From assembly GCA_913060515.1 (NCBI GenBank), contig CAJXRZ010000057.1, positions 1 through 39,479 of the forward strand: a stretch of 39,479 nt of DNA, in the 5' to 3' direction. Source of the stretch: an uncultured Pseudomonadota bacterium (GTDB lineage: Bacteria; Myxococcota_A; UBA796; CAJQPC01). Under the pieces are notes generated by a model that saw only the letters and a list, made by a program, of their open reading frames with translations, was not told the origin of the DNA and ran no database searches. Position 1 is the stretch's first letter, and every line of letters starts with the position of its first letter. Shown piece by piece: positions 9,698-17,922 of this stretch. A program made the position numbers and the translations under genes.

Positions 9698-11553
9698 GGC
9701 TGAGCTGTCCTGCTCAGGCGCTGGGCGTGCTCTCGCAGCTCTGCTGGCCCAAAGGGCTTCTCCAAGCAGGGCAACAAGGGTGCGTTCAGTGGGCGGTGCT
9801 TCTCGGGGTCCGCACCCGACATGAGCAGTGTGATGTCGCGCAGCTTGGGCTTCTGCTCGGAAGCGGCTTGAATCAGCTCCCATCCAGTCATTCCGGGCAT
9901 CATCACGTCACAGATGACCAAGTCGAAGTGCTCGGTCAAGACCCGGACCAGCGCGACCTTGGGCTCAGTCTCCACCACGCACTGATAGGTGCTCTCGAGC
10001 ATGCGAGAGACGGTCCTGGCGACTCGGGCGTCGTCGTCGACGATCAACACCTTGGGTAGATCGGAGTCCTGCTCCACCTCCTCCGGTGCTTGGCCTGGAG
10101 CGGGCGGCATGCGCACTTGGAATATGGTCAACCCTGGCGTGCTGTTGACCTTGATGCGGCCACCTCTTCGCTCGACGATGCTGCGTGAGATGTGCAGGCC
10201 GAGACCACTTCCAATTCCCAGTGGCTTGGTGGTGTAGAAGGGCTCGAAGATCCGGTGTTGGTCCTGTTTGGGCACACCAGGGCCGTTGTCTTCGATCTCT
10301 ACGACGGCCCATCCGTGCGCGTCAGTGCAGCAGCTGATGCGTATGCGTGCACGCTCCAGGCCCATAGGCTCCACGGCGTGTGCGGCGTTGGTCAGCAGGT
10401 TGACGAAGACCTGGATCATCTCGGCGTAGTCGGCCATGACTTTGGGCAGAGGGCCCAAGCTCTCCCCGAGGCGTGCGCGCTGGCGTACTTCGGCACGGGA
10501 CATGCTGATGGTGGTCTTTAGAACTTCGATAGGGTCCAGGGGCTTGGGAGCCGCTCCTGGGTCGTTGTTCATGAAGGCTTTCAGGTCGCCCACGATGCGT
10601 GCCACTTGCTTGGAGCCATGCATCGCGTCGTTCAGGAGGGCGCTGAGCTCCCGTGTCCAAGGGCTGGCGTTGCCGGTACGCAGCTGTTCGAGGCGCTCCT
10701 GGGCCAGACCGATGTTGGCGAAGACATACTGAAGAGGGTTGTTGATCTCGTGGGCGATTCCGGCTGCCAGGAGGCTGATGGAGCCCAGCCGCTCGCTGTC
10801 TTGCAGGCGCCTCTGCAGCATTCGGGCCTCTGTGATGTCCTGGAAGGTCCCGACTAAGAACATGGCTTTGCCGAGCTCATCGCGCTCTACAATGCCCCTG
10901 GAGCGCACGATGCGTTCGGCCTTGTCGGCGCGGACCAGACGAAGCTCGAAGTCGAACACCTCGGTGCCCTCCAGGCTGTCTCTGATGTAGGCATCGACCT
11001 GTGGTCGGTCGTCTGGGTGGTAGAAGCCGACAGCCTCCTGCATCGTGGGCTGTGGGTCGGTGTGCGCCAAGCCGTGGATGCGAAATGTCAGGGGTGACCA
11101 GTGAAGTTGGCCGGTGGTTAGCTCCACACGCCAATGGCCCACACCGGCGATCTCTTCACTGAGGGCGAGTAGGTCTCGTTGCTCCCTCAGCCGTTCACGC
11201 TGGGTGCGCTCCGTGGTCACGACGCTGGCTGCAGCGATAATCAAGCCATCGGAGGGGCAGGCGTGCCAGCGCAACCAGACAGTGGAGCCGTTGGTGTGCC
11301 GGTAGCGGTTCTCAAAGTCGTTGACGGTCTGCCCGCTGTTCAGGGCGGAGAGGGCCTCGAGGGTGGCCTCTAGGTCCTCTGGGTGAACAAACTCGGTGCA
11401 CACGCGGCCCAGGAGACTCTCCTCGGGGAGTCCAAGGGCCTCCTCCCAGCCAGGGCTGAGCCAAGTAAACTGGCCTTTGGCGTCTGTGTGGCAGAGCAGC
11501 ACCGGCACCACTTCAAGGGTGCGGCGGGCTTGTGCGTCAGTGAGAGGGTGCAT
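9685..11553 (-). CDS. PAS-PAS hybrid histidine kinase with C-terminal receiver (copy 2)
   Basis: A 622-residue soluble hybrid kinase. Two PAS-like domains (about 10-115 and 130-250, the second with a PAC segment FELRLVRAD...FQDITEA) precede HisKA with AGIAHEINNPLQY (His268). The ATPase domain shows NLLTNAAHAV, EDNGPGVP and GSGLGLHIS. The C-terminal receiver has VDDDARV and Asp549 in CDVMMPGMTGWE. There is no membrane segment. It lies 16 bp downstream of a clear paralogue with the same domain order and identical motif spacing, so the pair arose by tandem duplication and is probably co-transcribed. No strong ribosome site precedes the ATG, so coupling to the upstream gene is likely. Signal and target are unknown. 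Confidence 0.93.
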   Translation of the reverse strand: MHPLTDAQARRTLEVVPVLLCHTDAKGQFTWLSPGWEEALGLPEESLLGRVCTEFVHPEDLEATLEALSALNSGQTVNDFENRYRHTNGSTVWLRWHACPSDGLIIAAASVVTTERTQRERLREQRDLLALSEEIAGVGHWRVELTTGQLHWSPLTFRIHGLAHTDPQPTMQEAVGFYHPDDRPQVDAYIRDSLEGTEVFDFELRLVRADKAERIVRSRGIVERDELGKAMFLVGTFQDITEARMLQRRLQDSERLGSISLLAAGIAHEINNPLQYVFANIGLAQERLEQLRTGNASPWTRELSALLNDAMHGSKQVARIVGDLKAFMNNDPGAAPKPLDPIEVLKTTISMSRAEVRQRARLGESLGPLPKVMADYAEMIQVFVNLLTNAAHAVEPMGLERARIRISCCTDAHGWAVVEIEDNGPGVPKQDQHRIFEPFYTTKPLGIGSGLGLHISRSIVERRGGRIKVNSTPGLTIFQVRMPPAPGQAPEEVEQDSDLPKVLIVDDDARVARTVSRMLESTYQCVVETEPKVALVRVLTEHFDLVICDVMMPGMTGWELIQAASEQKPKLRDITLLMSGADPEKHRPLNAPLLPCLEKPFGPAELREHAQRLSRTAQPYSV

Positions 11554-11569
11554 TGAAACAGGTCTTTGT

Positions 11570-13426
11570 TTACGACTGGCGACTTAACTGTAGTACTTGA
11601 GTCAGCATGGCCCGCAAGTCCGCGGGTCCGAAAGGTTTGTTCAGAAGAGGTAGATCGGGCGCGTTGGACGGTCTGTGGCGCTCAGGTGCAGCCCCTGACA
11701 TCAACAGGGTGCGGCTGGCGATCCCGGGGCACTGCGCTTCCGCGGAAATCACCATCTCCCAGCCGGTCATGCCGGGCATCATCACGTCGCAGACCACCGC
11801 ATCGAAGGCTTGGCTGGTCAGCAGGTCCAGGGCCACGCGGGGATCGGTCTCAACGTGGCAGTTGTAGTCCTCCGACAGCATTCGGGCGACCGTGCGAGCC
11901 ACTCTTGGGTCGTCGTCCACCACCAGGATTCTGGCTGCATTTGAGGGTTGGGGACTTGGCTCGGCCTTGGTCTGGGCGGGAGGCAGCCTGGCTTGGAACA
12001 CTGTCAAGCCTGGGGCACTGCGCAGGGTCAGGGTGCCGCCACGGCGCTCGAGGATTCCCCGAGAGATGTGCAATCCCAGGCCGCTGCCTACACCCGGCGG
12101 CTTGGTGGTGAAGAATGGATCGAAGATGCGCACCTGGTCTTTGGGTGCGATTCCTGGACCGTTGTCCTCGACCTCGATGACCGCCCAGCCGTGGGCGTCG
12201 GTGTGGCAGCTCAGTCGAATCCGAGCTCTCTCGGGTCCCAGGGCATCTACCGCGTCAGCCGCGTTGGTCAGCAGGTTGATGAAGACTTGGATCAGCTCGG
12301 CGTAGTCTCCCCGAACCTTCGGGACCGGGCCCATGCTCTCAGCCAACTGTGCGCGGTGACGCACCTCGGAGCGCGTCATGTTGATGGTGGTCTTGATGAC
12401 CTCGTTCAGGTCTACCAGTCCGTCGCCGTCTTGGCGCTTGCTCATGAAGGACTTGAGGTCCCCTACGATTCGTGCGACCTGCTTGGACCCGTGCATCGCG
12501 TCGTCGAGCAGATCGTTGATGCGGCGCGCCCATGGGCTGTTGCCGTTCTTGCTCAGGGACTCCAGCTGTTCTTGGGCCAGTCCAATGTTCGCGAAGACGT
12601 ATTGGAGGGGATTGTTGATCTCGTGGGCGATTCCCGCAGCGAGCAGCGAGACCGAAGCGAGGCGCTCGCCGTCTTGCAGTCGCTGTTGCACCATTCTGGC
12701 AGCGGTGATGTCCTGAAAGATGCCCAGGAGTGTCACGGGATTGCCGCTGGCGTCCATCTCTACCTGTCCGCGGGAGTGAACGATTCGCTCCACCCCGTCC
12801 AATCGAATCAGGCGGAGCTCGAAGTCGAAGGGGGTGCCCGAGGCGAGGCTCGACTGTACGTATTGGTCGACCAAGACGGCATCGTCAGGGTGATAGAAGC
12901 TCACGGCGGTCGCGATGTCTGGCTGAGGCTCGGAGGGGTCCAGACCGTGGATCCGGTAGACCTCGTCCGACCAATGCAGCTCCTCTTTGGCCAAGTCCAC
13001 GCGCCAGTGGCCCAGCTTGGCCAGCTTCTCGGAGAGCAGCAGCAGCTCGGTCTGCTCCATCAGAGCTTGTTGCTGCTGTCGCTCAGCAGTCACCAGCACC
13101 ACCACGCTTGCGACGTGCTGATCGGTCGCGTGGCTGTTCCATCTGAGCCACTCGTAGTGCCCCGCCTTGTGCCGGAGGCGGTTCTCAAAGCCTTGTAGAG
13201 ACTGGCCCGGAGTGAGCGCAGCCAGGGCTGCCACGGTGCGCTCGACATCATCGGGGTGAAACAAGTCCCCGAGCTGGATGCTCATCAGCTCCTCGATGCT
13301 GCGTCCAAGGGCCTCCTCCCAGTTGCCGCCCATCCAAGTGAAGTTGCCCTGGTGATCGGTGTGACAGAAGAGCGCAGGCACGCGCGAGATCATTTCGAGT
13401 GCTTCGTCGAGGTTTAGGTCGCGCAA
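11570..13426 (-). CDS. PAS-PAS hybrid histidine kinase with C-terminal receiver (copy 1)
   Basis: A 618-residue paralogue of the next gene. I chose the TTG at 13426 because a perfect AGGAG (minus strand, 13433-13437) lies 6 nt before it. The frame extends to a TTG at 13441, but that would place the ribosome site inside the gene. From this start His268 (AGIAHEINNPLQY) has the same residue number as in copy 2, which supports the choice. The ATPase motifs NLLTNAADAV, EDNGPGIA and GSGLGLHIS are intact, and the receiver Asp is 547 (CDVMMPGMTGWE). It is probably cytoplasmic. It follows the Nudix gene on the same strand after 144 bp, which may hold its promoter, though I see no convincing -35/-10. 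Confidence 0.93.
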   Translation of the reverse strand: MRDLNLDEALEMISRVPALFCHTDHQGNFTWMGGNWEEALGRSIEELMSIQLGDLFHPDDVERTVAALAALTPGQSLQGFENRLRHKAGHYEWLRWNSHATDQHVASVVVLVTAERQQQQALMEQTELLLLSEKLAKLGHWRVDLAKEELHWSDEVYRIHGLDPSEPQPDIATAVSFYHPDDAVLVDQYVQSSLASGTPFDFELRLIRLDGVERIVHSRGQVEMDASGNPVTLLGIFQDITAARMVQQRLQDGERLASVSLLAAGIAHEINNPLQYVFANIGLAQEQLESLSKNGNSPWARRINDLLDDAMHGSKQVARIVGDLKSFMSKRQDGDGLVDLNEVIKTTINMTRSEVRHRAQLAESMGPVPKVRGDYAELIQVFINLLTNAADAVDALGPERARIRLSCHTDAHGWAVIEVEDNGPGIAPKDQVRIFDPFFTTKPPGVGSGLGLHISRGILERRGGTLTLRSAPGLTVFQARLPPAQTKAEPSPQPSNAARILVVDDDPRVARTVARMLSEDYNCHVETDPRVALDLLTSQAFDAVVCDVMMPGMTGWEMVISAEAQCPGIASRTLLMSGAAPERHRPSNAPDLPLLNKPFGPADLRAMLTQVLQLSRQS

Positions 13427-13570
13427 TGGAATCTCCTGCAACCACGTCCGCAGCCGGACATGGACGCTCGCACCTTACCTTCTACGGATCAGCGGCGTTC
13501 AACTCCATCTTGAAATGGCTCGGAGGCCCTGGTTGACCCTCCGCAAAGAGCCGCCCTCGACCGTTCAAGG

Positions 13571-14059
13571 TCAAGGCTTTTTCGAGAGAACCAGGCTGTG
13601 AGCGAGCATCTCTTGCCCATCGAAGACCGCTGTCAGACGGACAAAGTGCCCAGCGAGCATGTGGGGCATCCAGTGGGCATCGTCGGCCCACATCTGCTCG
13701 TAGGGAATGGCGTCCCGGTGGCACCAGAAGGGGAGGGCCTCATCGCTCTCGGTGGGGATCCCGGTGAAGCTTGCGCTGCGGTAGACCTCGACCTGGAGCC
13801 GCAGGCCGTCTAGGAACTGGAAGCGCAGCTGTCCGACCCATTTGGGCGCTGTTGGGGTGACACCCACCTCTTCAATGACCTCGCGTACGGCGGCTTGCTC
13901 AGGGGTCTCTCCTGGATCGATCTTTCCGCCAGGGCCATTGACCAGGCCTGCGCCAAGACCCCGCTTCTTCCGGATCAACAAGAGCTCGTCGCCGCGCTCC
14001 ACGAAGAGCAAGGTGGCGTGCATTGTAGGGGTCCAGGTGGTCCAGTCAACCGTTTGCAT
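13571..14059 (-). CDS. Nudix hydrolase, MTH1/NUDT1-like (8-oxo-dGTP diphosphatase type)
   Basis: 162 residues from the ATG at 14059. The frame runs further upstream, but homology begins at MHATLLFVERGD, and the longer start would cross the divergent promoter. The Nudix box GKIDPGETPEQAAVREVIEE is intact. KKRGLGAGLVNGPGGK before it, and FWCHRDAIPYEQMWADDAHW after it, follow human MTH1 closely (KKRGFGAGRWNGFGGK; WFQLDQIPFKDMWPDDSYW), including the paired Asp residues that read the oxidised base. MTH1 cleaves 8-oxo-dGTP and 2-hydroxy-dATP to monophosphates, cleaning the nucleotide pool. The length is close to MTH1 (156). The substrate is inferred. Confidence 0.9.
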   Translation of the reverse strand: MQTVDWTTWTPTMHATLLFVERGDELLLIRKKRGLGAGLVNGPGGKIDPGETPEQAAVREVIEEVGVTPTAPKWVGQLRFQFLDGLRLQVEVYRSASFTGIPTESDEALPFWCHRDAIPYEQMWADDAHWMPHMLAGHFVRLTAVFDGQEMLAHSLVLSKKP

Positions 14060-14151
14060 GGGCGTGCCTAACCTTGGAGGCATGTATGAAACAGGTGGGA
14101 GGTTTTTCGGCGGGATCTGAAGCAGACTCAAGGTCACTCTTTGGAGGTCCC

Positions 14152-15228
14152 ATGTTCGACACTTTGGCCAAGAGCTCCAGCAGCTCCAGCAGCTCCAGCA
14201 GCTCGGCGTCTTCCGCCGACCACCTGGACCAGTTCGCGATGAGCAGCGGCAACAAACCCAGCAGCAAGAACGACGAAAAAGACCCTGGCGGCGGGTTACC
14301 GCCGGAGCTCGTGGGTCTCAAGAAGGTCAAGGTGAGCATCGTGGGTGATGCCTGGGAGCAGATGGACGCCTCCGAGCAAGCCAGCACTGCGAACTACTTG
14401 TGGATGCGGGAGGCTGCGGTCAAGAAGAGCAGGAAGCTCAAAGGCGTGACCGTCACCATTTCCAGCTCGACCATCGACGAGGCCAGCGATGAGGAGATCC
14501 AGACCAAGGAAGCGGAGTCCGACAAGAATTCGGACAAGATGAAGAAGGGGAATCTGAGGGTTGACGGGATCATCGACGTCAACAAGGAGAACCGAACGGT
14601 TCCGATCAAGGGCATCATCCAGGCCGAGGCGGAGGAGAAGAAGAGCTTTGATGCCAGCTCCACCTTCCCCTCGGACCAGTGGCAGGCCGAGAGCATGAAC
14701 AGCGAGGCCTTCAACGCCAGCTTGGCCCAGGCGGCTGAGGAGATGAAGCGTCTGCGGGACAGCTATGGAGATCAGGTGGGTCTGAACTTCACGGTTCGCG
14801 CCGGCGAGTCTCTGGTTCCATCCCGCACCTACGCGACGGGCGCGTTGATGGCCCTGCGCGCGAAGACCGCGATCGCACAGGCCAAGGCCTACTTTGCTGC
14901 AGCGGGTATCGACCTGACGAACATCGAGTTCAACAAGAGCACCACCTTGGGGGTCACCCCTTGGGACCCCAAGAAGGGCGCCCGCCACGCCGACTACACG
15001 GCAGAGCAGTTTTTGAGTGTGGACGTGGAGATGAACGGTGCGCCGCCGCCCATTGAGATCGCCGGGGAGCCGGCGAACAGTGCTGGCATCGTTACGATGG
15101 ACCAAAAGTCGGAGTGGAAGAGAGGAACCTTCAGTGGCGGGTCCAGCAAGTCGAAGAAGGGTAAGCGCTACAAGAAGCCTAAGAAGCAGAAGAAGATCTT
15201 CAAAACGTTGCCTTGCCCGACGTTCTAG
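14152..15228 (+). CDS. Unknown Ser-rich/Lys-tailed protein with a possible OmpA-like core
   Basis: 358 residues; I do not recognise the family. I start at ATG 14152 (GGAGG 4 nt upstream). ATG 14086, with GGAGG 5 nt upstream, is also in frame, but codons between them are A/T-ending and unlike the gene body. There is no signal peptide or membrane segment. Residues 8-18 are eleven serines. The middle is hydrophilic and rich in Glu, Lys and Ser. Residues about 240-310 (LRAKTAIAQAKAYFAAAGI, then a sheet ending SVDVEM) faintly recall the OmpA-like pattern. The last 40 residues are strongly basic (KSKKGKRYKKPKKQKK), suggesting binding to nucleic acid or an acidic polymer. The glycerophosphodiesterase gene follows after 39 bp, possibly in the same transcript. 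Confidence 0.75.
   Translation: MFDTLAKSSSSSSSSSSSASSADHLDQFAMSSGNKPSSKNDEKDPGGGLPPELVGLKKVKVSIVGDAWEQMDASEQASTANYLWMREAAVKKSRKLKGVTVTISSSTIDEASDEEIQTKEAESDKNSDKMKKGNLRVDGIIDVNKENRTVPIKGIIQAEAEEKKSFDASSTFPSDQWQAESMNSEAFNASLAQAAEEMKRLRDSYGDQVGLNFTVRAGESLVPSRTYATGALMALRAKTAIAQAKAYFAAAGIDLTNIEFNKSTTLGVTPWDPKKGARHADYTAEQFLSVDVEMNGAPPPIEIAGEPANSAGIVTMDQKSEWKRGTFSGGSSKSKKGKRYKKPKKQKKIFKTLPCPTF
14173..14204 (+). repeat. Coding 9-bp microsatellite (poly-Ser)
   Basis: AGCTCCAGC occurs at 14173, 14182 and 14191, with a partial fourth copy to 14204. It encodes part of the serine run of the unknown protein. The unit is a multiple of three, so slippage would change the tract length without shifting frame. 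Confidence 0.85.
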
Positions 15229-15267
15229 TGGGCGTCGGTGGAGTAGCCTTGGGGACCTGAGGTTTCC

Positions 15268-16062
15268 ATGCTCCTGCTCTCCGCATCCCTCGCCCTCGCG
15301 CAGTCCTCGGCTGAGCCCATCATCATCGCCCACCGTGGAGGAGCGGAGCTGGGACCGGAGAATACCCAGGCCGCCTTCGCTCTGTCTGCTGAGATGGGGG
15401 TCGGCTTTGAGCTGGATGTCACCCTGGCCTCCACCGGCGAGGTCATCGTGCTGCACGACGACTCCGTGGACCGAACCACCAACGGCACAGGCTTGGCCAG
15501 CGAGCTCAGCCTGCAGGAGATCCAGGCCTTGGACGCCGGGTCTTGGTACGGGGCCGACTTTGCGGGTGAGCCCATTCCGACCCTGGGCCAGGTCTTGGAC
15601 CGCTTCGGTGGTCAGGTCCTGATCGACATCGAGATCAAGACCCACCCCATGCGCGCTGAGCTGGCGGCGGGGGTGGTGGCCGAGGTGCAGCGCTTGGGCC
15701 TGCAAGACCAAGTGGTCGTGACCAGTTTTGACCCTCTGATGCTCGAGCAGGTCAAGCTCTTGGATGCCAGCATTCCGCGTGGCCAGCTCACTGCCACATT
15801 CAAGGACGCTGAGCTGAATCCGGTCACCAAGATGCTGCTCAAGCGCATGTGGCTCAACGGCAAGTCCGAGCCACAGGTCATCGCGGTGGAGCACACCCGC
15901 GTCACCAAACGCTTTGTTCGCAAGCAGAATCGCAAGGGCTGTCAGGTCTGGGCCTGGACGGTCAATGACCCCGAGGAGATGAAGCGGCTCTTGGAGCTTG
16001 GGGTCACGGGCCTGATCACCGACCGTCCGGACTTGGGGCTGGAAGTCCTGGAGCAGCGATGA
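15268..16062 (+). CDS. Exported glycerophosphodiester phosphodiesterase
   Basis: 264 residues of the GDPD family (PF03009). IAHRGG (His at about 22), GPENT, FELDV and LHDDSVDRTTNG supply the usual catalytic His pair and the Glu/Asp metal ligands; IEIKTH and the closing WTVNDPEEM...GVTGLITDRP complete the TIM barrel. Such enzymes cleave glycerophosphodiesters (deacylated phospholipids) to glycerol-3-phosphate and an alcohol. The N-terminus MLLLSASLALAQS is a very short signal-like stretch, so export is probable but not certain. GAGG lies 5 nt before the ATG. The gene ends in an ATGA overlap with the next one. Confidence 0.93.
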   Translation: MLLLSASLALAQSSAEPIIIAHRGGAELGPENTQAAFALSAEMGVGFELDVTLASTGEVIVLHDDSVDRTTNGTGLASELSLQEIQALDAGSWYGADFAGEPIPTLGQVLDRFGGQVLIDIEIKTHPMRAELAAGVVAEVQRLGLQDQVVVTSFDPLMLEQVKLLDASIPRGQLTATFKDAELNPVTKMLLKRMWLNGKSEPQVIAVEHTRVTKRFVRKQNRKGCQVWAWTVNDPEEMKRLLELGVTGLITDRPDLGLEVLEQR

Positions 16063-16553
16063 TGTGGACGCTGTTGTTGTCTTTGGCCCAGGCCAGAGAC
16101 GGTACGGGAATTGGGATTTTGGGGCCCGTGCCGGAAGAGCCGGCCAGCGTACGGCCCACCTATGGCCGGGGCGAGGGCAGAGACATGGCCCGTGTGAGCG
16201 AACCTGAGCTGCTGGTGCCGGTGGGATTCGACTCCAGCCGCGGCAACTTCTGGGAGCGCTACTACGATGAGACTGGCCAGGTCTGGCGCTACCGCGAGGT
16301 GGAGAGCATCCTCTCCGGCCAGGCCAGCTCCTCTGAGTACATCGCCGATGCACGGCGCAAGCGGCGGGTGGGCTACACCCTGGGCATTGTGGGGGAGATC
16401 TTCTTCCCCAACACTCTGGGGTGCTGCGTCTCCGATGGCGCGATGATGTACGCCTACTACGAATCAGAGCAGTCCCGGAGCTCTGCCTTGACGGCGTACA
16501 ATCTTCGGAACCAGCATCCAGTCATCGAAGCTGAGCCCGCAGCGCCCGACTGA
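16059..16553 (+). CDS. Small exported protein of unknown function
   Basis: 164 residues, no family recognised. The start overlaps the stop of the phosphodiesterase gene (ATGA), so the two are coupled; a second ATG follows at once. MMWTLLLSLAQA looks like a short signal peptide. The middle has an aromatic, charged segment (FWERYYDETGQVWRYREVE). A moderately hydrophobic segment (VGYTLGIVGEIFF...GCCVSDGAMMYAYY) could be a membrane helix or buried core. The C-terminus is acidic. It stops 1 nt before the stop of the convergent multicopper oxidase gene. Context suggests an envelope role with the phosphodiesterase, which is inference only. Confidence 0.75.
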   Translation: MMWTLLLSLAQARDGTGIGILGPVPEEPASVRPTYGRGEGRDMARVSEPELLVPVGFDSSRGNFWERYYDETGQVWRYREVESILSGQASSSEYIADARRKRRVGYTLGIVGEIFFPNTLGCCVSDGAMMYAYYESEQSRSSALTAYNLRNQHPVIEAEPAAPD

Positions 16554-16554
16554 G

Positions 16555-17922
16555 TCACTCCACGCGAAGCACCGTCATCATGCCGCCTTCTGCGTGCGGC
16601 AAGATGTGACAGTGGGCCATCCAGTCCCCGACGTTGTCCGCGGGGATCAGCAAGCGTTGGGTCTGGCGGATGCCGATGTTCACGGTGTCCTCGATGGTGC
16701 GTTGATCCGGCGGCACGCCGTCTACGCTGAGCACTTCGAATGACATGCCGTGCAGGTGGAAGGGGTGCTCGGTGGCCGAGAGGTTTCTCACCTCAATGAC
16801 CGCAGGCTCCCCTTCGGGCAAGGTGGCGATGGTCACGTCCGGAAAGGCCTCGCCGTTGATGCGCCACTCACCGGTCTGCTCATCGCCCTGGAAGACGTAG
16901 CGCACGGCCGTTCCGCCGGGATCCGGGCTTGGGGCCGCCGCTGCAAATGGCCACTCCAGGCCAGGGTGAGCGCTCTCGCTGCCTGAGGGGTGAATGCCCA
17001 AGATGGACACGGGCTCCCCCACTTGAATCTCGCCGGCCACACTGTAGGGGTGCGTGAGCAGTTCGATCTCTTGGCTGCTTGGGGAGAACTCCACAATGGC
17101 CCGGTCTCCGGGACCCAGGACCAAGCGTTCCGGGCTCGTGGGCGCAGGAAGCAGACCCTGCTCGCCACCGATGACACGCATTCCCTCGGCGGAGAGGGAG
17201 AGGTAGCCCATGTTGCTCACGTTGAGGATGTGGGCGACGACGGAGTCCCCGGACTGCACGTCCAATACGGGGCTCTCCAGACCGTTGACGGTCCAGGTGT
17301 TCTCTTGGAACACAAAGCCCGCATGGTGGCCCTCTTCGGGTGCCTCTCCCCAGGAATCCGCGAGCAAGACCAGCTCATGCTCGGCCACAGGCCAGGCCGG
17401 GTCCTTGACCAAGAGTACGCCGTACAGACCCAGGTCCACCTGACGTTCGGTGTCGAAGTGGGGGTGGTACCAGCCGGTGATGGGCTCATTGAGCTCAAAG
17501 CTGTAGGTCTTGGACGTCCCAGCCTGCACTGGATCCATCATCCACGGCACGCCGTCCATCTCAAAGGGCACACTGGCGCCATGCCAGTGGATGGTGCTCG
17601 CAGTGTCCAGTCCGTTCTCAAGGGTGGCGGTCAGCGTATCGCCTCTTTCAACCTGGATCAGTGGGCCTGGGTTTTGGCCGTTGTAGGCGTAGCCCTGCAC
17701 CTCTTGGCCAGCGACCACGAAGCTTTGAGGGGCCGCGCTCAGGGTGAGCTCAAAGACGCCCTCGGCCGGATTCTGGTCCTCGGCGCGCTGTGGGTTGGCG
17801 AAGGACGGACGCTCAGGGGGAGCGGTGTCCACGGTCTCTGTGTCCTGGGTATCGAGGCCTTCATCGACCTGAGAGTCCACATCATCGCCGCTGTTGGTGC
17901 ATGCGAGCACTAGCCAGATCAC
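16555..17922 (-). CDS. Multicopper oxidase lipoprotein
   Basis: 455 residues from a GTG start that overlaps the previous stop as GTGA. AAGGAG (17933-17928) 5 nt upstream confirms it. All four copper motifs are present: HWHG (His112, 114), WYHPH (His153, 155), HPFHLHG (His386, 389, 391) and HCHILPHAEGGMM (His437, Cys438, His439, His443, axial Met448). It should therefore carry T1 and T2/T3 copper and reduce O2 to water while oxidising a substrate such as Cu(I), a metal, a phenol or a cytochrome. Fold and length match three-domain enzymes of the CueO/CotA/bilirubin oxidase type. Cys8 after LVLA suggests lipidation. It is the last gene of the five-gene redox operon. Confidence 0.95.
   Translation of the reverse strand: MIWLVLACTNSGDDVDSQVDEGLDTQDTETVDTAPPERPSFANPQRAEDQNPAEGVFELTLSAAPQSFVVAGQEVQGYAYNGQNPGPLIQVERGDTLTATLENGLDTASTIHWHGASVPFEMDGVPWMMDPVQAGTSKTYSFELNEPITGWYHPHFDTERQVDLGLYGVLLVKDPAWPVAEHELVLLADSWGEAPEEGHHAGFVFQENTWTVNGLESPVLDVQSGDSVVAHILNVSNMGYLSLSAEGMRVIGGEQGLLPAPTSPERLVLGPGDRAIVEFSPSSQEIELLTHPYSVAGEIQVGEPVSILGIHPSGSESAHPGLEWPFAAAAPSPDPGGTAVRYVFQGDEQTGEWRINGEAFPDVTIATLPEGEPAVIEVRNLSATEHPFHLHGMSFEVLSVDGVPPDQRTIEDTVNIGIRQTQRLLIPADNVGDWMAHCHILPHAEGGMMTVLRVE

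Noticed and set aside
14296-16353. 685-codon minus-strand frame
   Set aside because: It covers the unknown Ser/Lys protein, the phosphodiesterase and part of the next gene on the other strand. Only the phosphodiesterase has recognisable motifs, and those are on the plus strand.
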